From assembly GCF_004770145.1 (NCBI RefSeq), contig NZ_RQFW01000010.1:430955-494954 (forward strand): 64,000 nucleotides of DNA, read 5' to 3'. The position numbers were made by a program, and so were the translations under genes. Below are positions 43,418 to 53,262 of this stretch, one piece after another (the first letter of the stretch is position 1; every line of letters starts with the position of its first letter). The notes under the pieces were generated by a model. It had not been told where the DNA came from and did no database searches. It saw only the letters and a list, made by a program, of their open reading frames with translations. Source of the stretch: Leptospira bourretii (GTDB taxonomy: Bacteria > Spirochaetota > Leptospiria > Leptospirales > Leptospiraceae).

Positions 43418-44815
43418 ATGGCGACAAAACAAGCAACGAAAGAAACTGGGCTATTCGAAGCCATCCAACAATTCTGTCAGGATAAATCTCTTGATAGAGA
43501 ACTCGTACTCGGTGTCATCCGAGACTCCCTTCTCGCAGCCTATCGCAAAAAAGTCGGTTTAGAAGCTGAAACTGACGACCGTTGCCAAGTAGACTTTGGG
43601 TCGGACAACAAAAACGAAATCATCATCTCCGTCTTACGGGACGTGGTAGAAGAGAAAACAACAAACCCTCTAGAGATCTCTTTAGAAGAGGCTCTCAAAT
43701 TGGATCCTGCTGCACAAGTGGGAACCCAAATGCGTGTGTTTGAAAAACCACAAGACCTTTCTCGGGTACTTTCCAGCCAAGCCAAACAAATGGTGTTCCA
43801 ACGTCTTCGCGATATGGAAAAGGAATTACTCTACCAAGAGTATAAATCCAAAGAAGGCGAACTCACTCACGGGTATTTCCAACGTTGGAAAAAAGACATC
43901 ATGTCCATCGACCTAGGTAAGGTAGAAGGGATCATGTTGAAAAAGGACCAAAACCCTGGGGAAAAATACCGCCAAGGGGATCGTCTCAAAGCCATTATCT
44001 CTCGTGTGGAACTTAGACCTCGCGAACCAATGCCTGTCATCACACTCTCTCGTGCTTCGGGTGACTTTGTGAAAAAACTCTTCGAAATGGAAATTCCGGA
44101 AGTGTATGACGGAATTGTCGAAATTCGTGATGTAGCTCGTATCCCATCTTACAGAACGAAGGTGGTAGTCACCACTAGTAAGTCTGACGTAGACCCTGTG
44201 GGAGCTTGTGTGGGGATGAAGGGTGTTCGGATCCAAGCCATCGTTCGCGAACTTGGAAACGAAAGAATCGATATCGTCCTTCACTCGGATGAACCAAGCG
44301 TATTTATTGCCAATGCCATCTCTCCTGCAAAACCAGTAGAAGTGCATGTGGATAGAAAAAGAGGGGATGCTCTTGTCATCGTTCCCGATGAATCTCTTTC
44401 TCTAGCCATCGGAATCAACGGATCCAACGTAAAACTTGTATCCCAACTTTCCGGTTTCAAAATCGACATCAAAACTGTATCCCAATACAACCAAGAACTA
44501 GCATCACCGGAAGCTCGCGAAAAACTGGATCGACTTTTCAACGCCCAACAAGAAGCAATGGAAGAATCAGACGACCAATACAGCGAAGCCGGGGACGAGG
44601 AAGAAGAAGATTCCGGATACACTCCGCTTTCCGAAGTTCCTGGTCTCACCCCAAGGATCGTTGGCCTTCTCGAAGCCGGCGGGATCAAAAACGTGGAAAC
44701 CCTTCTCGAGTTCAGCCAAGAGGAACTTTCGAAAATTTCCGGAATCGGGAAAACGACAGCAGAACAAATTTTGCGTCTGCTTCGTGAATCTATCGAATGG
44801 GTAGAAGAGGGTTAA
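43418..44815 (+). CDS. nusA: Transcription termination/antitermination factor NusA
   Basis: NusA of 465 residues, binding RNA polymerase and nascent RNA. The N-terminal RNAP-binding domain (about 1-130) holds DRELVLGVIRDSLLAAYRKK. An S1 domain (about 135-200) and KH domains (about 205-350) follow, with GACVGMKGVRIQAIVRELGNERIDIV as the first KH loop and SLAIGINGSNVKLVSQLSGFKI as the second. After an acidic linker (EESDDQYSEAGDEEEEDSG), one helix-hairpin-helix unit remains (LTPRIVGLLEAGGIKNVETLLEF). It sits between rimP and infB as in most bacteria. Confidence 0.97.
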   Translation: MATKQATKETGLFEAIQQFCQDKSLDRELVLGVIRDSLLAAYRKKVGLEAETDDRCQVDFGSDNKNEIIISVLRDVVEEKTTNPLEISLEEALKLDPAAQVGTQMRVFEKPQDLSRVLSSQAKQMVFQRLRDMEKELLYQEYKSKEGELTHGYFQRWKKDIMSIDLGKVEGIMLKKDQNPGEKYRQGDRLKAIISRVELRPREPMPVITLSRASGDFVKKLFEMEIPEVYDGIVEIRDVARIPSYRTKVVVTTSKSDVDPVGACVGMKGVRIQAIVRELGNERIDIVLHSDEPSVFIANAISPAKPVEVHVDRKRGDALVIVPDESLSLAIGINGSNVKLVSQLSGFKIDIKTVSQYNQELASPEAREKLDRLFNAQQEAMEESDDQYSEAGDEEEEDSGYTPLSEVPGLTPRIVGLLEAGGIKNVETLLEFSQEELSKISGIGKTTAEQILRLLRESIEWVEEG

Positions 44816-44830
44816 GTTTTAAGGCATAAT

Positions 44831-47497
44831 ATGGAAGAGCAAAAATCGATTAAAGAAACCCTCCAGCAGGGAGCCAGTGGTGACAAAACCAAGAAAAAGC
44901 TTGTCATCAAGAAAAAAGCGGCACCTGCAGATGAGAAAAAAGAATCCACTACTGGCCCACAAGCTGGTGCACAGGAAGTAAAACCTTCTGCATCAACTTC
45001 GGACAAAAAAAAGGATTTGAATGAACTCATTCGTGAGGAAGCCAAAAGACAGGGACTCGGTTCCGGTCCACAAGCTCCTTCCCAAGCATCTCCCATTGTG
45101 TCTCGTCCGGATCGTAAACCGGAGCCACAACCAGAAAGAGAGAGACCTCCTATGGATCGCAAACCGGAATCCATTCTCTCAGGGGATACTTCTTCTCCTA
45201 ACTACCGCCAAGATCGTCAAGGCGGCGGTTCTGGCCAAGGGGGAGGAAACCAAGGTTATTTTAGAAAAGAAGATCGTAACCCGATTGTCTCCAGACCGAC
45301 AACACCACGCCCCCAAAGACCCGAAGGTCAAGGTGGTGGATACCAAGGAAATCGCGGCCCAGGACAGGGTGGCGGTTATCAGGGAAATCGTGGTCCCGGC
45401 CAAGGCGGCCCAGGTGGTGGATACCAAGGAAATCGCGGCCCAGGACAGGGTGGCGGTTATCAGGGAAATCGTGGTCCCGGCCAAGGTGGTTCAGGTGGTG
45501 GATACCAAGGAAATCGTGGTGCAAGACCCATTGGTCAAGGTGGCCCAGGTGCGGGAAGACCCCCTGGAGATGCTCCTTTTGGTGCACCGGGTGGACTTCC
45601 AGGAGCCGGCGGTCCTGGTGGCGCCAAAAAGAAAGTATTCGATAAAGAAAAGGGCGGTAGGGTAGAAAACGAAAACACTAAGTTTTTCAAACAATCCTTC
45701 CGCAAACAAAAGGCGCAAGCTGCAGCCCTTGCTGCTGTTCCTAAAGAAATCTCCATCTTGGAAAATATCCAAGTTGGGGAAATTGCCAAAAAACTGAATT
45801 TAAAACCTGGTGAAGTCATCAGTAAACTCATGAAAATGGGGATGATGGTGACCATCAATAATGTGATCGATGCAGAAACGGCATCCATCCTTGCAGATGA
45901 TTACGGTTGTAAGGTGAAGATTGTTTCCCTTTACGATGAAACTGTCATCGAAGAAGAAAAGGATGCACCGGAAGACTATATCACTCGTCCTCCAGTGGTG
46001 ACTATCATGGGTCACGTTGACCACGGTAAAACAAAACTTCTTGATACCATTCGATCTTCTCGAGTGGCAGAAGGAGAATCGGGTGGAATCACTCAGCACA
46101 TTGGTGCTTACCAAGTAGAAACGGAACGCGGAAAAATTGCCTTCCTTGATACTCCTGGTCACGAAGCCTTCACTTCCATGAGAGCACGTGGTGCTTCCGT
46201 AACCGACATTGTTGTGTTAGTGGTTGCTGCAGACGATGGGGTGATGCCTCAAACGATTGAAGCCATCAACCACGCCAAAGAAGCGGAAGTTCCTATCATT
46301 GTTGCGGTAAACAAAATTGATTTACCTGCGGCTAACCCAGAAAAGGTGAGACAAGAACTTTCCAACTACGGATTACAACCGGAAGAATGGGGTGGAACTA
46401 CTATCTTCTGTGATATTTCTGCTAAGGGTAATATTGGAATTGATAAATTACTTGAGATGCTCATCATCCAAGCTGAACTTTTGGATCATAAAGCCAATCC
46501 AAAACGAAAAGCAAAAGGAACCATTGTCGAAGCAAAACTCGATCCAGGTCGTGGTGCTGTCGCAACGGTTCTCATCCAAAACGGAACACTTCGTGTAGGA
46601 GATGCTTTTGTTGCTGGAGTTCATGCCGGTCGTGTCCGAGCTATGTATGACGATCTTGGTCATTCCATCCGTGAAGCGGGTCCATCTTTTCCAGCCCTTG
46701 TGACAGGTCTCGATGGGGTTCCAGATGCAGGAGCGCCATTTGATGTGGTGATTGACGACAAAGAAGCACGAACTATTTCTCATAGCCGTCAAGATTATGA
46801 GAGACTTGGCCAATCGAAAAATGCGGCCACGCGAGTGACTCTTGATAACATGAGTGAGATCATCAAACAAGGTGCTCTCAAAGAACTCAAAGTCATCATC
46901 AAAGCGGACGTTCGTGGATCGACAGAAGCGGTCAAAGAAGCCCTCGAAAAACTTTCGACTGCTGATGTTCGTTTGAATGTAATCCATGCGGGAACGGGAG
47001 CCATTGTAGATTCCGATATCATTTTGGCATCGGCATCGAACGCAATTGTGATTGGTTTCCATACTCGTGCGAATCCAAAAACAGTTTCACTTGCAGAGAA
47101 AGAGAAAGTAGAAATCAAATACTACAGCATCATCTATGATGTGGTAAACGAAGTGAAAGCTTCCATGGAAGGAATGCTCGAACCTGAAAAAGTAGAAAAC
47201 GTAATCGGTAAAGTTGAAATCCGAGACGTATTCAAAATTTCTAAAGTGGGTAACATCGCAGGTTGTATGGTGAAATCCGGTAAGGTCACAAAACAAGCTT
47301 ATGTTCGGGTCATCTCGAGCGAGTCTGGTGAAATCACTTGGGAAGGTAAGATCAAAAACCTCAAACGTATGAAAGACGATGTGGCTGATGTTCTTACTGG
47401 ATTTGAGTGCGGTATCTTACTCGATGGTTTCAACGACTTTTCTGTGGGTGATGAAATCGAAGCATACGAGATCCGAGAGATTGCTCGTAAACTGTAA
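44831..47497 (+). CDS. infB: Translation initiation factor IF-2
   Basis: GTPase of 888 residues that places fMet-tRNA on the 30S subunit. An N-terminal low-complexity region (1-280) includes Lys/Glu-rich and Gly/Gln/Arg/Tyr repeats built from [13 protein letters not shown] units. Next comes the IF2_N-like segment [17 protein letters not shown]. The G domain has G1 GHVDHGKT, G2 [11 protein letters not shown]3 DTPGHEAF, G4 NKID and [14 protein letters not shown]. The C-terminal domains end in [12 protein letters not shown]. The repeat DNA at 45332-45493 is two tandem 81-bp units and may vary in length between strains. Confidence 0.97.
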   Translation: MEEQKSIKETLQQGASGDKTKKKLVIKKKAAPADEKKESTTGPQAGAQEVKPSASTSDKKKDLNELIREEAKRQGLGSGPQAPSQASPIVSRPDRKPEPQPERERPPMDRKPESILSGDTSSPNYRQDRQGGGSGQGGGNQGYFRKEDRNPIVSRPTTPRPQRPEGQGGGYQGNRGPGQGGGYQGNRGPGQGGPGGGYQGNRGPGQGGGYQGNRGPGQGGSGGGYQGNRGARPIGQGGPGAGRPPGDAPFGAPGGLPGAGGPGGAKKKVFDKEKGGRVENENTKFFKQSFRKQKAQAAALAAVPKEISILENIQVGEIAKKLNLKPGEVISKLMKMGMMVTINNVIDAETASILADDYGCKVKIVSLYDETVIEEEKDAPEDYITRPPVVTIMGHVDHGKTKLLDTIRSSRVAEGESGGITQHIGAYQVETERGKIAFLDTPGHEAFTSMRARGASVTDIVVLVVAADDGVMPQTIEAINHAKEAEVPIIVAVNKIDLPAANPEKVRQELSNYGLQPEEWGGTTIFCDISAKGNIGIDKLLEMLIIQAELLDHKANPKRKAKGTIVEAKLDPGRGAVATVLIQNGTLRVGDAFVAGVHAGRVRAMYDDLGHSIREAGPSFPALVTGLDGVPDAGAPFDVVIDDKEARTISHSRQDYERLGQSKNAATRVTLDNMSEIIKQGALKELKVIIKADVRGSTEAVKEALEKLSTADVRLNVIHAGTGAIVDSDIILASASNAIVIGFHTRANPKTVSLAEKEKVEIKYYSIIYDVVNEVKASMEGMLEPEKVENVIGKVEIRDVFKISKVGNIAGCMVKSGKVTKQAYVRVISSESGEITWEGKIKNLKRMKDDVADVLTGFECGILLDGFNDFSVGDEIEAYEIREIARKL
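45332..45523 (+). repeat. In-frame 81-bp tandem repeat inside infB
   Basis: Two near-identical 81-bp units (45332-45412 and 45413-45493) plus a partial third. The period of 27 codons keeps the reading frame. Each unit contains two copies of the [17 protein letters not shown] peptide. The block is more GC-rich than the rest of the gene. Confidence 0.9.
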
Positions 47498-47507
47498 GGC
47501 GGCTTAA

Positions 47508-47939
47508 ATGAATCCCATTCGAATGAAAAAACTCGAATCGGAGATCATTCGCCAAATCTCCACTGCGATTTTGGAAGGCAAGGTAAAAGACCCTCGGGTC
47601 TTTTTACCAAGTTTCCATCGGATTGAGATCAGTGAAGACCTTCAATACGCAAAAGTGTATTTCACGGCTCTTTGTAATAACAATGAAAGAAAAAAACTCA
47701 CACAAGGACTTGTTTCTTGTGCTGGTTTTCTTTCCTCTTTTGTGGGAAAAAATCTTCGTCTTCATACCAATCCAAGATTTACATTTGTCTGGGATAATAA
47801 CTACATCAAAAGTTTGGAAGTGAATCGTTTGATTGATGAATCCAAACCCAAAACTTTATTCGAAGAACTCCATCCAGAAGAATCTGCAGAAGATACTGGT
47901 TCTGAGGACGATTCTGAATCAAATCCAGATAGCAAGTAA
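47508..47939 (+). CDS. rbfA: Ribosome-binding factor A
   Basis: 16S rRNA maturation factor of 143 residues with a KH-like fold. The conserved pattern is visible: RMKKLESEIIRQISTAILEGKVKDPRV, then IEISEDLQYAKVYFTAL and LRLHTNPRFTFVWDNN. The C-terminal tail (EEPESAEDTGSEDDSE-like, about 120-143) is acidic and probably flexible. The gene follows infB at 10 nt and precedes truB at 22 nt, as in many bacteria. GGCGGCTTAA lies before the ATG; an in-frame ATG at 47523 is the alternative start. Confidence 0.94.
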   Translation: MNPIRMKKLESEIIRQISTAILEGKVKDPRVFLPSFHRIEISEDLQYAKVYFTALCNNNERKKLTQGLVSCAGFLSSFVGKNLRLHTNPRFTFVWDNNYIKSLEVNRLIDESKPKTLFEELHPEESAEDTGSEDDSESNPDSK

Positions 47940-47961
47940 CATTGTATAGGTGGATATTCCT

Positions 47962-48891
47962 ATGTCGAAACCCTATCGTTCTGGATTTTTATTTGTCTAC
48001 AAACCACCAGGGATCACAAGTTCTGATTTAGTATTAAAAACCAAACGATTGTTAAATCAAAGATCCGTGGGCCATACAGGAACCTTGGACCGGTTTGCCG
48101 AAGGTTTACTCATTTTACCTTGTGGGGATTACACCGCCTTTTCCCAAGTGTTTTTAGGAAAAGACAAATCTTATTTTGCTGAAGTGATCGTCGGCCTTAA
48201 AACCGATTCGGGAGATCCGGATGGGGTGGTGGAAGTGGATGAAAGGGAGACGATCCTACCTCGTTTTGAATCCGAATTTCCGATTAGTCGTCTAGAAGAG
48301 GAACTGAATCGACTCACCGCTCTCACTTCGCAAAAAGCACCGAAAATTTCCGCCCTGAAAGTGGGAGGAAAACGCCAGTCGGATTTAGTCCGGGAAGGTT
48401 CGGTGGTAGAAGAAAAGGAAAGGCCAATCTCGATCCACCAAGTGGCAGCTGTCCAAAAGACCAAATTGGGATTTTCGTTTCGAATCCATGTGAGTTCTGG
48501 AACCTACATTCGGAAAATCATCCTCGACCTTTCAGAGAAGTGGGGAATCCCACTGTCCCTCCAAAGACTTGTCCGTGAATCCATCGGGGATTACGATTTG
48601 AAAGATGTGAAAACTCTTGACCAAATTTCCCCCCATGACCTCAGAAATTGGAAAGAAGTGTTCCCACTTCCCACCCGCATTGTGGACGATGCAGAGAAAA
48701 AAGCAGTCATCCACGGGGGATACATCTGGGACAAACTCCCGAAGCCCGTCGAAAACGGGTTTTACATTCTCGACGCAGACGAGGATACCATCCTTGCTTG
48801 GTGTGATTACGAAGGGAAACCGGACCACATTCCTTACCGGTACAGAAAAGTATTTTTTGACCCTGCTGCAAAAATTATGTTTTCTAAATGA
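47962..48891 (+). CDS. truB: tRNA pseudouridine(55) synthase TruB
   Basis: Makes pseudouridine 55 in the T loop of tRNAs. The protein is 309 residues from the ATG at 47962, chosen over a GTG at 47950 because AGGTGG lies 7 nt before it. The N-terminal motif FVYKPPGITSSDLV and the catalytic loop VGHTGTLDRFAEGLLILPCG (Asp of GTLD) are diagnostic. Further conserved parts are SALKVGGKRQSDLVREG and the RNA-binding VSSGTYIRKIILDLSEKWG. A PUA-like C-terminus is weak. It belongs to the rimP-pnp block, 26 bp before rpsO. Confidence 0.95.
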   Translation: MSKPYRSGFLFVYKPPGITSSDLVLKTKRLLNQRSVGHTGTLDRFAEGLLILPCGDYTAFSQVFLGKDKSYFAEVIVGLKTDSGDPDGVVEVDERETILPRFESEFPISRLEEELNRLTALTSQKAPKISALKVGGKRQSDLVREGSVVEEKERPISIHQVAAVQKTKLGFSFRIHVSSGTYIRKIILDLSEKWGIPLSLQRLVRESIGDYDLKDVKTLDQISPHDLRNWKEVFPLPTRIVDDAEKKAVIHGGYIWDKLPKPVENGFYILDADEDTILAWCDYEGKPDHIPYRYRKVFFDPAAKIMFSK

Positions 48892-48917
48892 GTCCGTATT
48901 AAAATCTGGACACCAGT

Positions 48918-49184
48918 ATGATCACAAAAGAACAAAAACAGCAGATCATTGCTACATTCGGTAGCAAACCAAACGACACAGGTTCTGCAGAAGTACAAAT
49001 CGCTCTTCTCGACTCTCGAATCAAAGACCTTACTGAGCATTTCAAAGCGAATAAGAAGGACTTTCACTCTCGCCGCGGTCTAATCGCAATGGTGAACCAG
49101 AGGAAGAGTTTGTTGGAATATTTGAAAAAATCCAACGTTGAAAGTTATAAAAAGCTGATTGAAAAACTCGGCCTTAGGAAGTAA
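48918..49184 (+). CDS. rpsO: 30S ribosomal protein S15
   Basis: Ribosomal protein of 88 residues with the normal S15 length and pattern: [60 protein letters not shown]. It binds 16S rRNA helices 20-22 early in 30S assembly. The gene precedes pnp by 5 nt, the classical rpsO-pnp pair. The 26-bp space after truB is too short for an elaborate S15-binding leader of the E. coli type. Confidence 0.97.
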   Translation: MITKEQKQQIIATFGSKPNDTGSAEVQIALLDSRIKDLTEHFKANKKDFHSRRGLIAMVNQRKSLLEYLKKSNVESYKKLIEKLGLRK

Positions 49185-49189
49185 TTCCT

Positions 49190-51280
49190 ATGGCTACAGA
49201 GTTCACTGGTTCTTGGGGTAGAGACTCTATCACCATTGAGACCGGCAAGTGGGCGAAACAAGCTCACGGGTCGGTTGTATACAAAACCGGAAATTTGGTC
49301 TTGCTTGCGACTGTTTGTGCAGCTGACGAACCAAAAGAAGGACAAGATTTTTTCCCTCTCACTTGCGAATACACGGAGAAAGCTTACTCAGTAGGTCGTT
49401 TTCCAGGCGGTTACTTCAAAAGAGAAGCAAAACCGGCAGAACATGAAGTTCTCCTTTCTCGAATTTTAGATCGTCCGATTCGCCCAATGTTCCCTGAAGG
49501 TTACTTCTCGGAAGTACAACTTCTCGTACAAGTATTATCAGCAGACAAACAAGTTTCTGTCCAAGGCCATGCGATTAACGCAGCTTCGGCGGCACTTTCT
49601 GTTTCTTCGATTCCTTTTGCGGGTCCCATTGCTGGTGCTCGTATTGGTCGAATTGGTGGTGAGTTTATCTTAAATCCAACCAACGAAGAAATCACAAAAT
49701 CCGATTTGGATTTGGTAGTTGCTGGAACCAAAGATGCCATCGTCATGATCGAAGGGGAAGCAAACGAAATCTCCAAAGAAGATATGATGGCAGCCCTTCG
49801 TTTTGCCCAAGAACAGTTGAAAGTGGCTGTGGCAATGCAAGAAGAGTTGGCTAAGAAAAATGGAACTGTCAAAAAGGAAGTTGTTTTAAAAGCTCCTGAT
49901 AAAGAACTCCATGCAAAAATCCGTGAGTTCGCATTCGACCGTTTGACTGCTGCTAACAAAAATGCCGACAAAGCAAAACGTAACGATGACATCAAAGCCA
50001 TTAACAAAGAAACAGTAGAACATTTTAAAACTCTACTCGCTCCAGAAGACAAATCAAAAGACATCAAACATTTTTTACATGAATTAGAATACGAAGTGGT
50101 CCGCGAACTTGTGCTAGGCGAAGGAATTCGTTTTGACGGTCGTAAAACCGATGAAATTCGTCAAATTTCATGTGAGATTGATGTGCTTCCTGGACCTCAT
50201 GGTTCGGCAGTGTTTACCAGAGGACAAACCCAATCTCTTGGGGTCATGACTCTTGGAACCACTTCCGACAACCAAAGATACGAAACTTTGGAAGGTTCGA
50301 AAGAGAAGAACTTTATGTTGCACTACAATTTCCCAGCTTTCTCTGTGGGAGAGGTGCGACGTAATTCAGGTCCTGGCCGACGTGAAATTGGTCATGGAAA
50401 CCTAGCAGAACGTGCGATTAAAAAAGTCCTTCCTACGCAAACTGACTTTCCTTATGTGATTCGACTTGTTTCTGAAATTTTAGAATCCAATGGATCTTCC
50501 TCAATGGCTTCCGTTTGTTCGGGAACCTTAGCCCTTATGGCTGGGGGAGTTCCGATTTCTGGTCCCGTATCAGGAATTGCGATGGGTCTTTTCAGTGATG
50601 AAAAAGGTCGCTTTGCGGTTCTTTCTGATATCGCTGGTATCGAAGATCATTTTGGGGATATGGATTTCAAACTCGCAGGAACCAAAAAAGGGATCACTGC
50701 TTTCCAAATGGATCTAAAAGTCAACGGACTTGGACTCGAAGTTTTACAAAAAGCCATCGAACAAGCAGAAGTAGGCCGTGATCATATCCTTGGTGAGATG
50801 AATAAATCCATTTCTTCTGTGAAAGGTAATTTGAGCCAAAATGCACCGCGCATCACTCAAAAACAAATTCCAAAAGATCGAATTGGAGAACTCATTGGCC
50901 CAGGTGGTAAAATGATCCGTGCGATCATCGAACAATCTGGATCAGAAATTTCTGTGGATGACACGGGTAAAGTGACCATTGCTTCACCAAGTGAAGAGTC
51001 TAAAGCAAAAGCCATCGCCATGATCGATGGTATCTTTGAAGAAATCGAAGTAGGAAAAATCTACGATGGTGTCATCAAACGAATTGCAGACTTTGGTGCT
51101 TTTGTGGAAATCCTTCCAGGCAAGGAAGGACTCTGCCATATCTCTAAACTAGATGTGAAACGAGTGCAATCGGTTCGTGATATTGTTTCCGAAGGGGACA
51201 AAATTCAAGTAAAGGTGATTTCCGTTGATAAAATGGGAAAAATCGACCTTTCTCGTAAGGATGTCCTTTTAGACAACTAA
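49190..51280 (+). CDS. pnp: Polyribonucleotide nucleotidyltransferase (PNPase)
   Basis: Phosphorolytic 3'-5' exoribonuclease of 696 residues, full length. The first RNase PH domain (about 10-140) has [35 protein letters not shown] helical linker follows, then the second PH domain (about 310-540) with [33 protein letters not shown] and [23 protein letters not shown] domain ([18 protein letters not shown]) and an S1 domain ([20 protein letters not shown]) form the RNA-binding C-terminus. It is part of the degradosome-type RNA turnover machinery. A hairpin lies directly after the stop. Confidence 0.97.
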   Translation: MATEFTGSWGRDSITIETGKWAKQAHGSVVYKTGNLVLLATVCAADEPKEGQDFFPLTCEYTEKAYSVGRFPGGYFKREAKPAEHEVLLSRILDRPIRPMFPEGYFSEVQLLVQVLSADKQVSVQGHAINAASAALSVSSIPFAGPIAGARIGRIGGEFILNPTNEEITKSDLDLVVAGTKDAIVMIEGEANEISKEDMMAALRFAQEQLKVAVAMQEELAKKNGTVKKEVVLKAPDKELHAKIREFAFDRLTAANKNADKAKRNDDIKAINKETVEHFKTLLAPEDKSKDIKHFLHELEYEVVRELVLGEGIRFDGRKTDEIRQISCEIDVLPGPHGSAVFTRGQTQSLGVMTLGTTSDNQRYETLEGSKEKNFMLHYNFPAFSVGEVRRNSGPGRREIGHGNLAERAIKKVLPTQTDFPYVIRLVSEILESNGSSSMASVCSGTLALMAGGVPISGPVSGIAMGLFSDEKGRFAVLSDIAGIEDHFGDMDFKLAGTKKGITAFQMDLKVNGLGLEVLQKAIEQAEVGRDHILGEMNKSISSVKGNLSQNAPRITQKQIPKDRIGELIGPGGKMIRAIIEQSGSEISVDDTGKVTIASPSEESKAKAIAMIDGIFEEIEVGKIYDGVIKRIADFGAFVEILPGKEGLCHISKLDVKRVQSVRDIVSEGDKIQVKVISVDKMGKIDLSRKDVLLDN

Positions 51281-51285
51281 ACAGT

Positions 51286-51305
51286 CCCCAAACGACTGTT
51301 TGGGG
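51286..51305 (+). promoter_or_regulatory. Hairpin overlapping the ribosome site of the M16 gene
   Basis: CCCCAAAC (51286-51293), loop GACT and GTTTGGGG (51298-51305) make a perfect 8-bp stem 5 nt after the pnp stop. Its 3' arm includes the first Gs of GGGGGGAG (51302-51309), the Shine-Dalgarno of the next gene. It may stabilise the pnp 3' end, attenuate transcription, or lower translation of the peptidase gene. Confidence 0.6.
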
Positions 51306-51317
51306 GGAGTAAAACCA

Positions 51318-52604
51318 ATGGCATCCGTCATCGAATGCAAACGGACCGTTTTACCCAATGGGTTAACGGTTCTCTTTCAACCTATGAAACACGCATCCTC
51401 TATGGGGGTGGGTGTTTTTTTGAAACAAGGCAGTCTTGCCGAAACCAATTCCGAACATGGATACTTTCACTTTTTAGAGCATATGCTCTTTAAGGATACT
51501 GAACGTAGAACGAGTAAAGTAATTGCTGAGTCAATTGAACGAGTCGGTGGAATTCTAAATGGATCGACTGGTCGTGAATACACACAGTACTACGTGGTCG
51601 CGATCAAAGACCAAGCAGAACTTGCTTTTGATATTCTTTCCGACATGTTATTTCGTCCTCTCTTTCGCAAAGAAGACATCCATACGGAAAAGGGTGTCAT
51701 TATGGAAGAAATGCGTTCTTACGAAGACGCTCCCGATGACTTTGTTTATGATTATTATTTTCGTAATATCTTTGGAAAGTCACCTTACGGCCGTGATATC
51801 ATTGGAACCAAAAAATCAGTCACTGGAGTGAGTGAAAAATCCATCCGCACTTTTTTTGAAAAACATTATTTTCCAAAAAATATGGTGATTTCCGTTTCTG
51901 GAAATTTCACTTGGGAAAAAATTTTGGACTTAACCAACAAATATTTTTCTTTTGAAAACCCTAAGGGAAAAAATCCGACAGAACTTATCATTCCAGCACC
52001 TAAAAAAAGTTATTCGAAGCATTTGGAACGTCGTAAAATCGAACAGTTCCATATCATGCTTGGTGTGAATGGAAACAAACGGGATTACCGAACCGTGACT
52101 GTCACCCAACTCATCTCTACCATTCTTGGTGGGGGAATGGCATCTCGTCTTTTCCAAAACATCAGAGAAAAAGAAGGGCTTTGTTATAGCATTTATAGTT
52201 TTCCTTCCTATTACAAAACAACGGGATTATTTTCCATCTCTTCTGCCACTTCCAAAGAAAAGGCAGCACGTTGTGTGGAACTCATTCTAAAGGAACTCGA
52301 AAGTATCAGAAAAAATGGTTTTTCAAAATCGGAACTTGCCGATGCAAAATCGAACCAAATGGGTTCGATTGCCATAGGATACGAACTTCCCGAGAACCGA
52401 ATGAATAATATTGGTCTCCAAGAAATTTATTATGGTAAGTATTTTTCTTTGGAAGACCGAATGAAATCCATCAAGTCGGTAACCTTAGAGGAAATTAATG
52501 AAACCGCCAAGCAGTTGTTTGATTTGAAAAAAGTCCATCTGTCTTGTGTAGGCGATATGTCAGAATCTCAGTTTGCCAAAATCCCCGTCCAGTTTGGCGG
52601 TTAG
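51318..52604 (+). CDS. M16-family zinc peptidase
   Basis: Insulinase/mitochondrial-processing-peptidase-like protein of 428 residues. The inverted zinc motif is HFLEH (His 51, Glu 54, His 55), with the distal Glu in the conserved FRKEDIHTEKGVIMEEM region, which also carries the EEMRSYEDAPDD pattern. The second half (about 200-420) is the inactive M16_C domain (LGGGMASRLFQNIREKEGLCYSIYS). It starts at the ATG with GGGGGGAG 8 nt upstream; a TTG at 51300 is less likely. Bacterial M16 peptidases after pnp are a common arrangement (YmxG-like). Confidence 0.93.
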   Translation: MASVIECKRTVLPNGLTVLFQPMKHASSMGVGVFLKQGSLAETNSEHGYFHFLEHMLFKDTERRTSKVIAESIERVGGILNGSTGREYTQYYVVAIKDQAELAFDILSDMLFRPLFRKEDIHTEKGVIMEEMRSYEDAPDDFVYDYYFRNIFGKSPYGRDIIGTKKSVTGVSEKSIRTFFEKHYFPKNMVISVSGNFTWEKILDLTNKYFSFENPKGKNPTELIIPAPKKSYSKHLERRKIEQFHIMLGVNGNKRDYRTVTVTQLISTILGGGMASRLFQNIREKEGLCYSIYSFPSYYKTTGLFSISSATSKEKAARCVELILKELESIRKNGFSKSELADAKSNQMGSIAIGYELPENRMNNIGLQEIYYGKYFSLEDRMKSIKSVTLEEINETAKQLFDLKKVHLSCVGDMSESQFAKIPVQFGG

Positions 52605-52746
52605 GTGAAAAAGGCCGGAAAGAAGCCAGAATGAAGACTTGAAAAAAACAAACTTCGCAAAGAAGATGCGAAGCAGATAGGATCTTGCGTAAGGAACCTT
52701 CTGGCCTGGAACCAATAGAAAGAAAACGACGCATACAAAGGACAAA
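52605..52746. other. Intergenic segment with nested inverted repeats
   Basis: Between the M16 gene and dut. GCCAGAA (52625-52631) matches TTCTGGC (52699-52705), and inside it CTTCGC (52653-52658) matches GCGAAG (52668-52673). The segment is free of ORFs. It may be a terminator for the preceding operon or a structured leader of dut. Confidence 0.4.
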
Positions 52747-53190
52747 ATGAAATTACCTGAAATCCACATTCAGATTTTAAAAGAGGGAGCAGTCATCCCT
52801 GAATACAAAACCCAAGGGGCCGCAGGGATGGATTTATCTGCTTGTCTAAAAGATAACCTCATCCTTCCCAAAGGCGAGGTGGTCTTTGTTCCGACAGGTC
52901 TTGCGATGGCCATTCCCGAAGGATATGAAGGCCAGATTCGACCAAGGAGTGGATTTTCTACCAAGAACCGAATTGTGATGCCGAATAGTCCCGGAACCAT
53001 CGACTCGGACTACCGGGGCGAAATTCTCATCCCACTTTTAAACTTAAGTGGTGCCGACTTTGTTTTGGAGCCGGGTACTCGGGTGGCCCAAATGGTCCTT
53101 CACTCAGTTGCCCAACTTCCCATCCAGGTTGTGGCAGAACTTTCAGCCACAGAAAGGGGAGCCGGCGGGTTTGGAAGCACGGGAAAATAA
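52747..53190 (+). CDS. dut: dUTP diphosphatase
   Basis: Trimeric dUTPase of 147 residues that removes dUTP and supplies dUMP. All five family motifs are present: I (AAGMDLSA), II (IRPRSGFSTKNRI), III (PGTIDSDYRGEILIPLLN), IV (RVAQMVL) and V (RGAGGFGSTGK). The motif III Asp is the catalytic base. The ribosome site is AAAGGA, 8 nt before the ATG. It lies between the RNA-processing block and the flagellar operon and may form a short transcript of its own. Confidence 0.97.
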   Translation: MKLPEIHIQILKEGAVIPEYKTQGAAGMDLSACLKDNLILPKGEVVFVPTGLAMAIPEGYEGQIRPRSGFSTKNRIVMPNSPGTIDSDYRGEILIPLLNLSGADFVLEPGTRVAQMVLHSVAQLPIQVVAELSATERGAGGFGSTGK

Positions 53191-53201
53191 GACATAATTA
53201 G

Positions 53202-53225
53202 AAAAAAAGACACTTAGCTTTTTTT
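53202..53225 (+). terminator. A/T-stem hairpin after dut
   Basis: AAAAAAAG (53202-53209) and CTTTTTTT (53218-53225) can pair over an 8-nt loop directly after dut, ending in a run of seven T. It is a weak stem but a typical AT-rich terminator outline. It overlaps the -35 part of the candidate flgG promoter. Confidence 0.4.
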
Positions 53226-53240
53226 AAACTCTACCGATAG
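53214..53240 (+). promoter_or_regulatory. Candidate sigma-28 promoter of flgG
   Basis: TTAGCTTT (53214-53221), N11, ACCGATAG (53233-53240) compares with the FliA consensus TAAAGTTT-N11-GCCGATAA: five and six of eight positions match. It lies 23 bp before the flgG ATG. Confidence 0.45.
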
Positions 53241-53262
53241 GAAGCTGTAGAGGTGCCTTTTT

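Noticed and set aside
45021..45665. 214-codon ORF in another frame of infB and several repetitive minus-strand ORFs
   Set aside because: Produced by the GC-rich repeat in the IF-2 tail; the IF-2 frame is unambiguous.
48892..48917. S15 autoregulatory leader before rpsO
   Set aside because: Only 26 nt and a 4-bp stem; too small for a known S15-binding structure.
53229..53252. CTCTAC...GTAGAG hairpin before flgG as an RNA thermometer
   Set aside because: If the candidate sigma-28 promoter is right, transcription starts inside it, so the 5' arm would not be in the mRNA.
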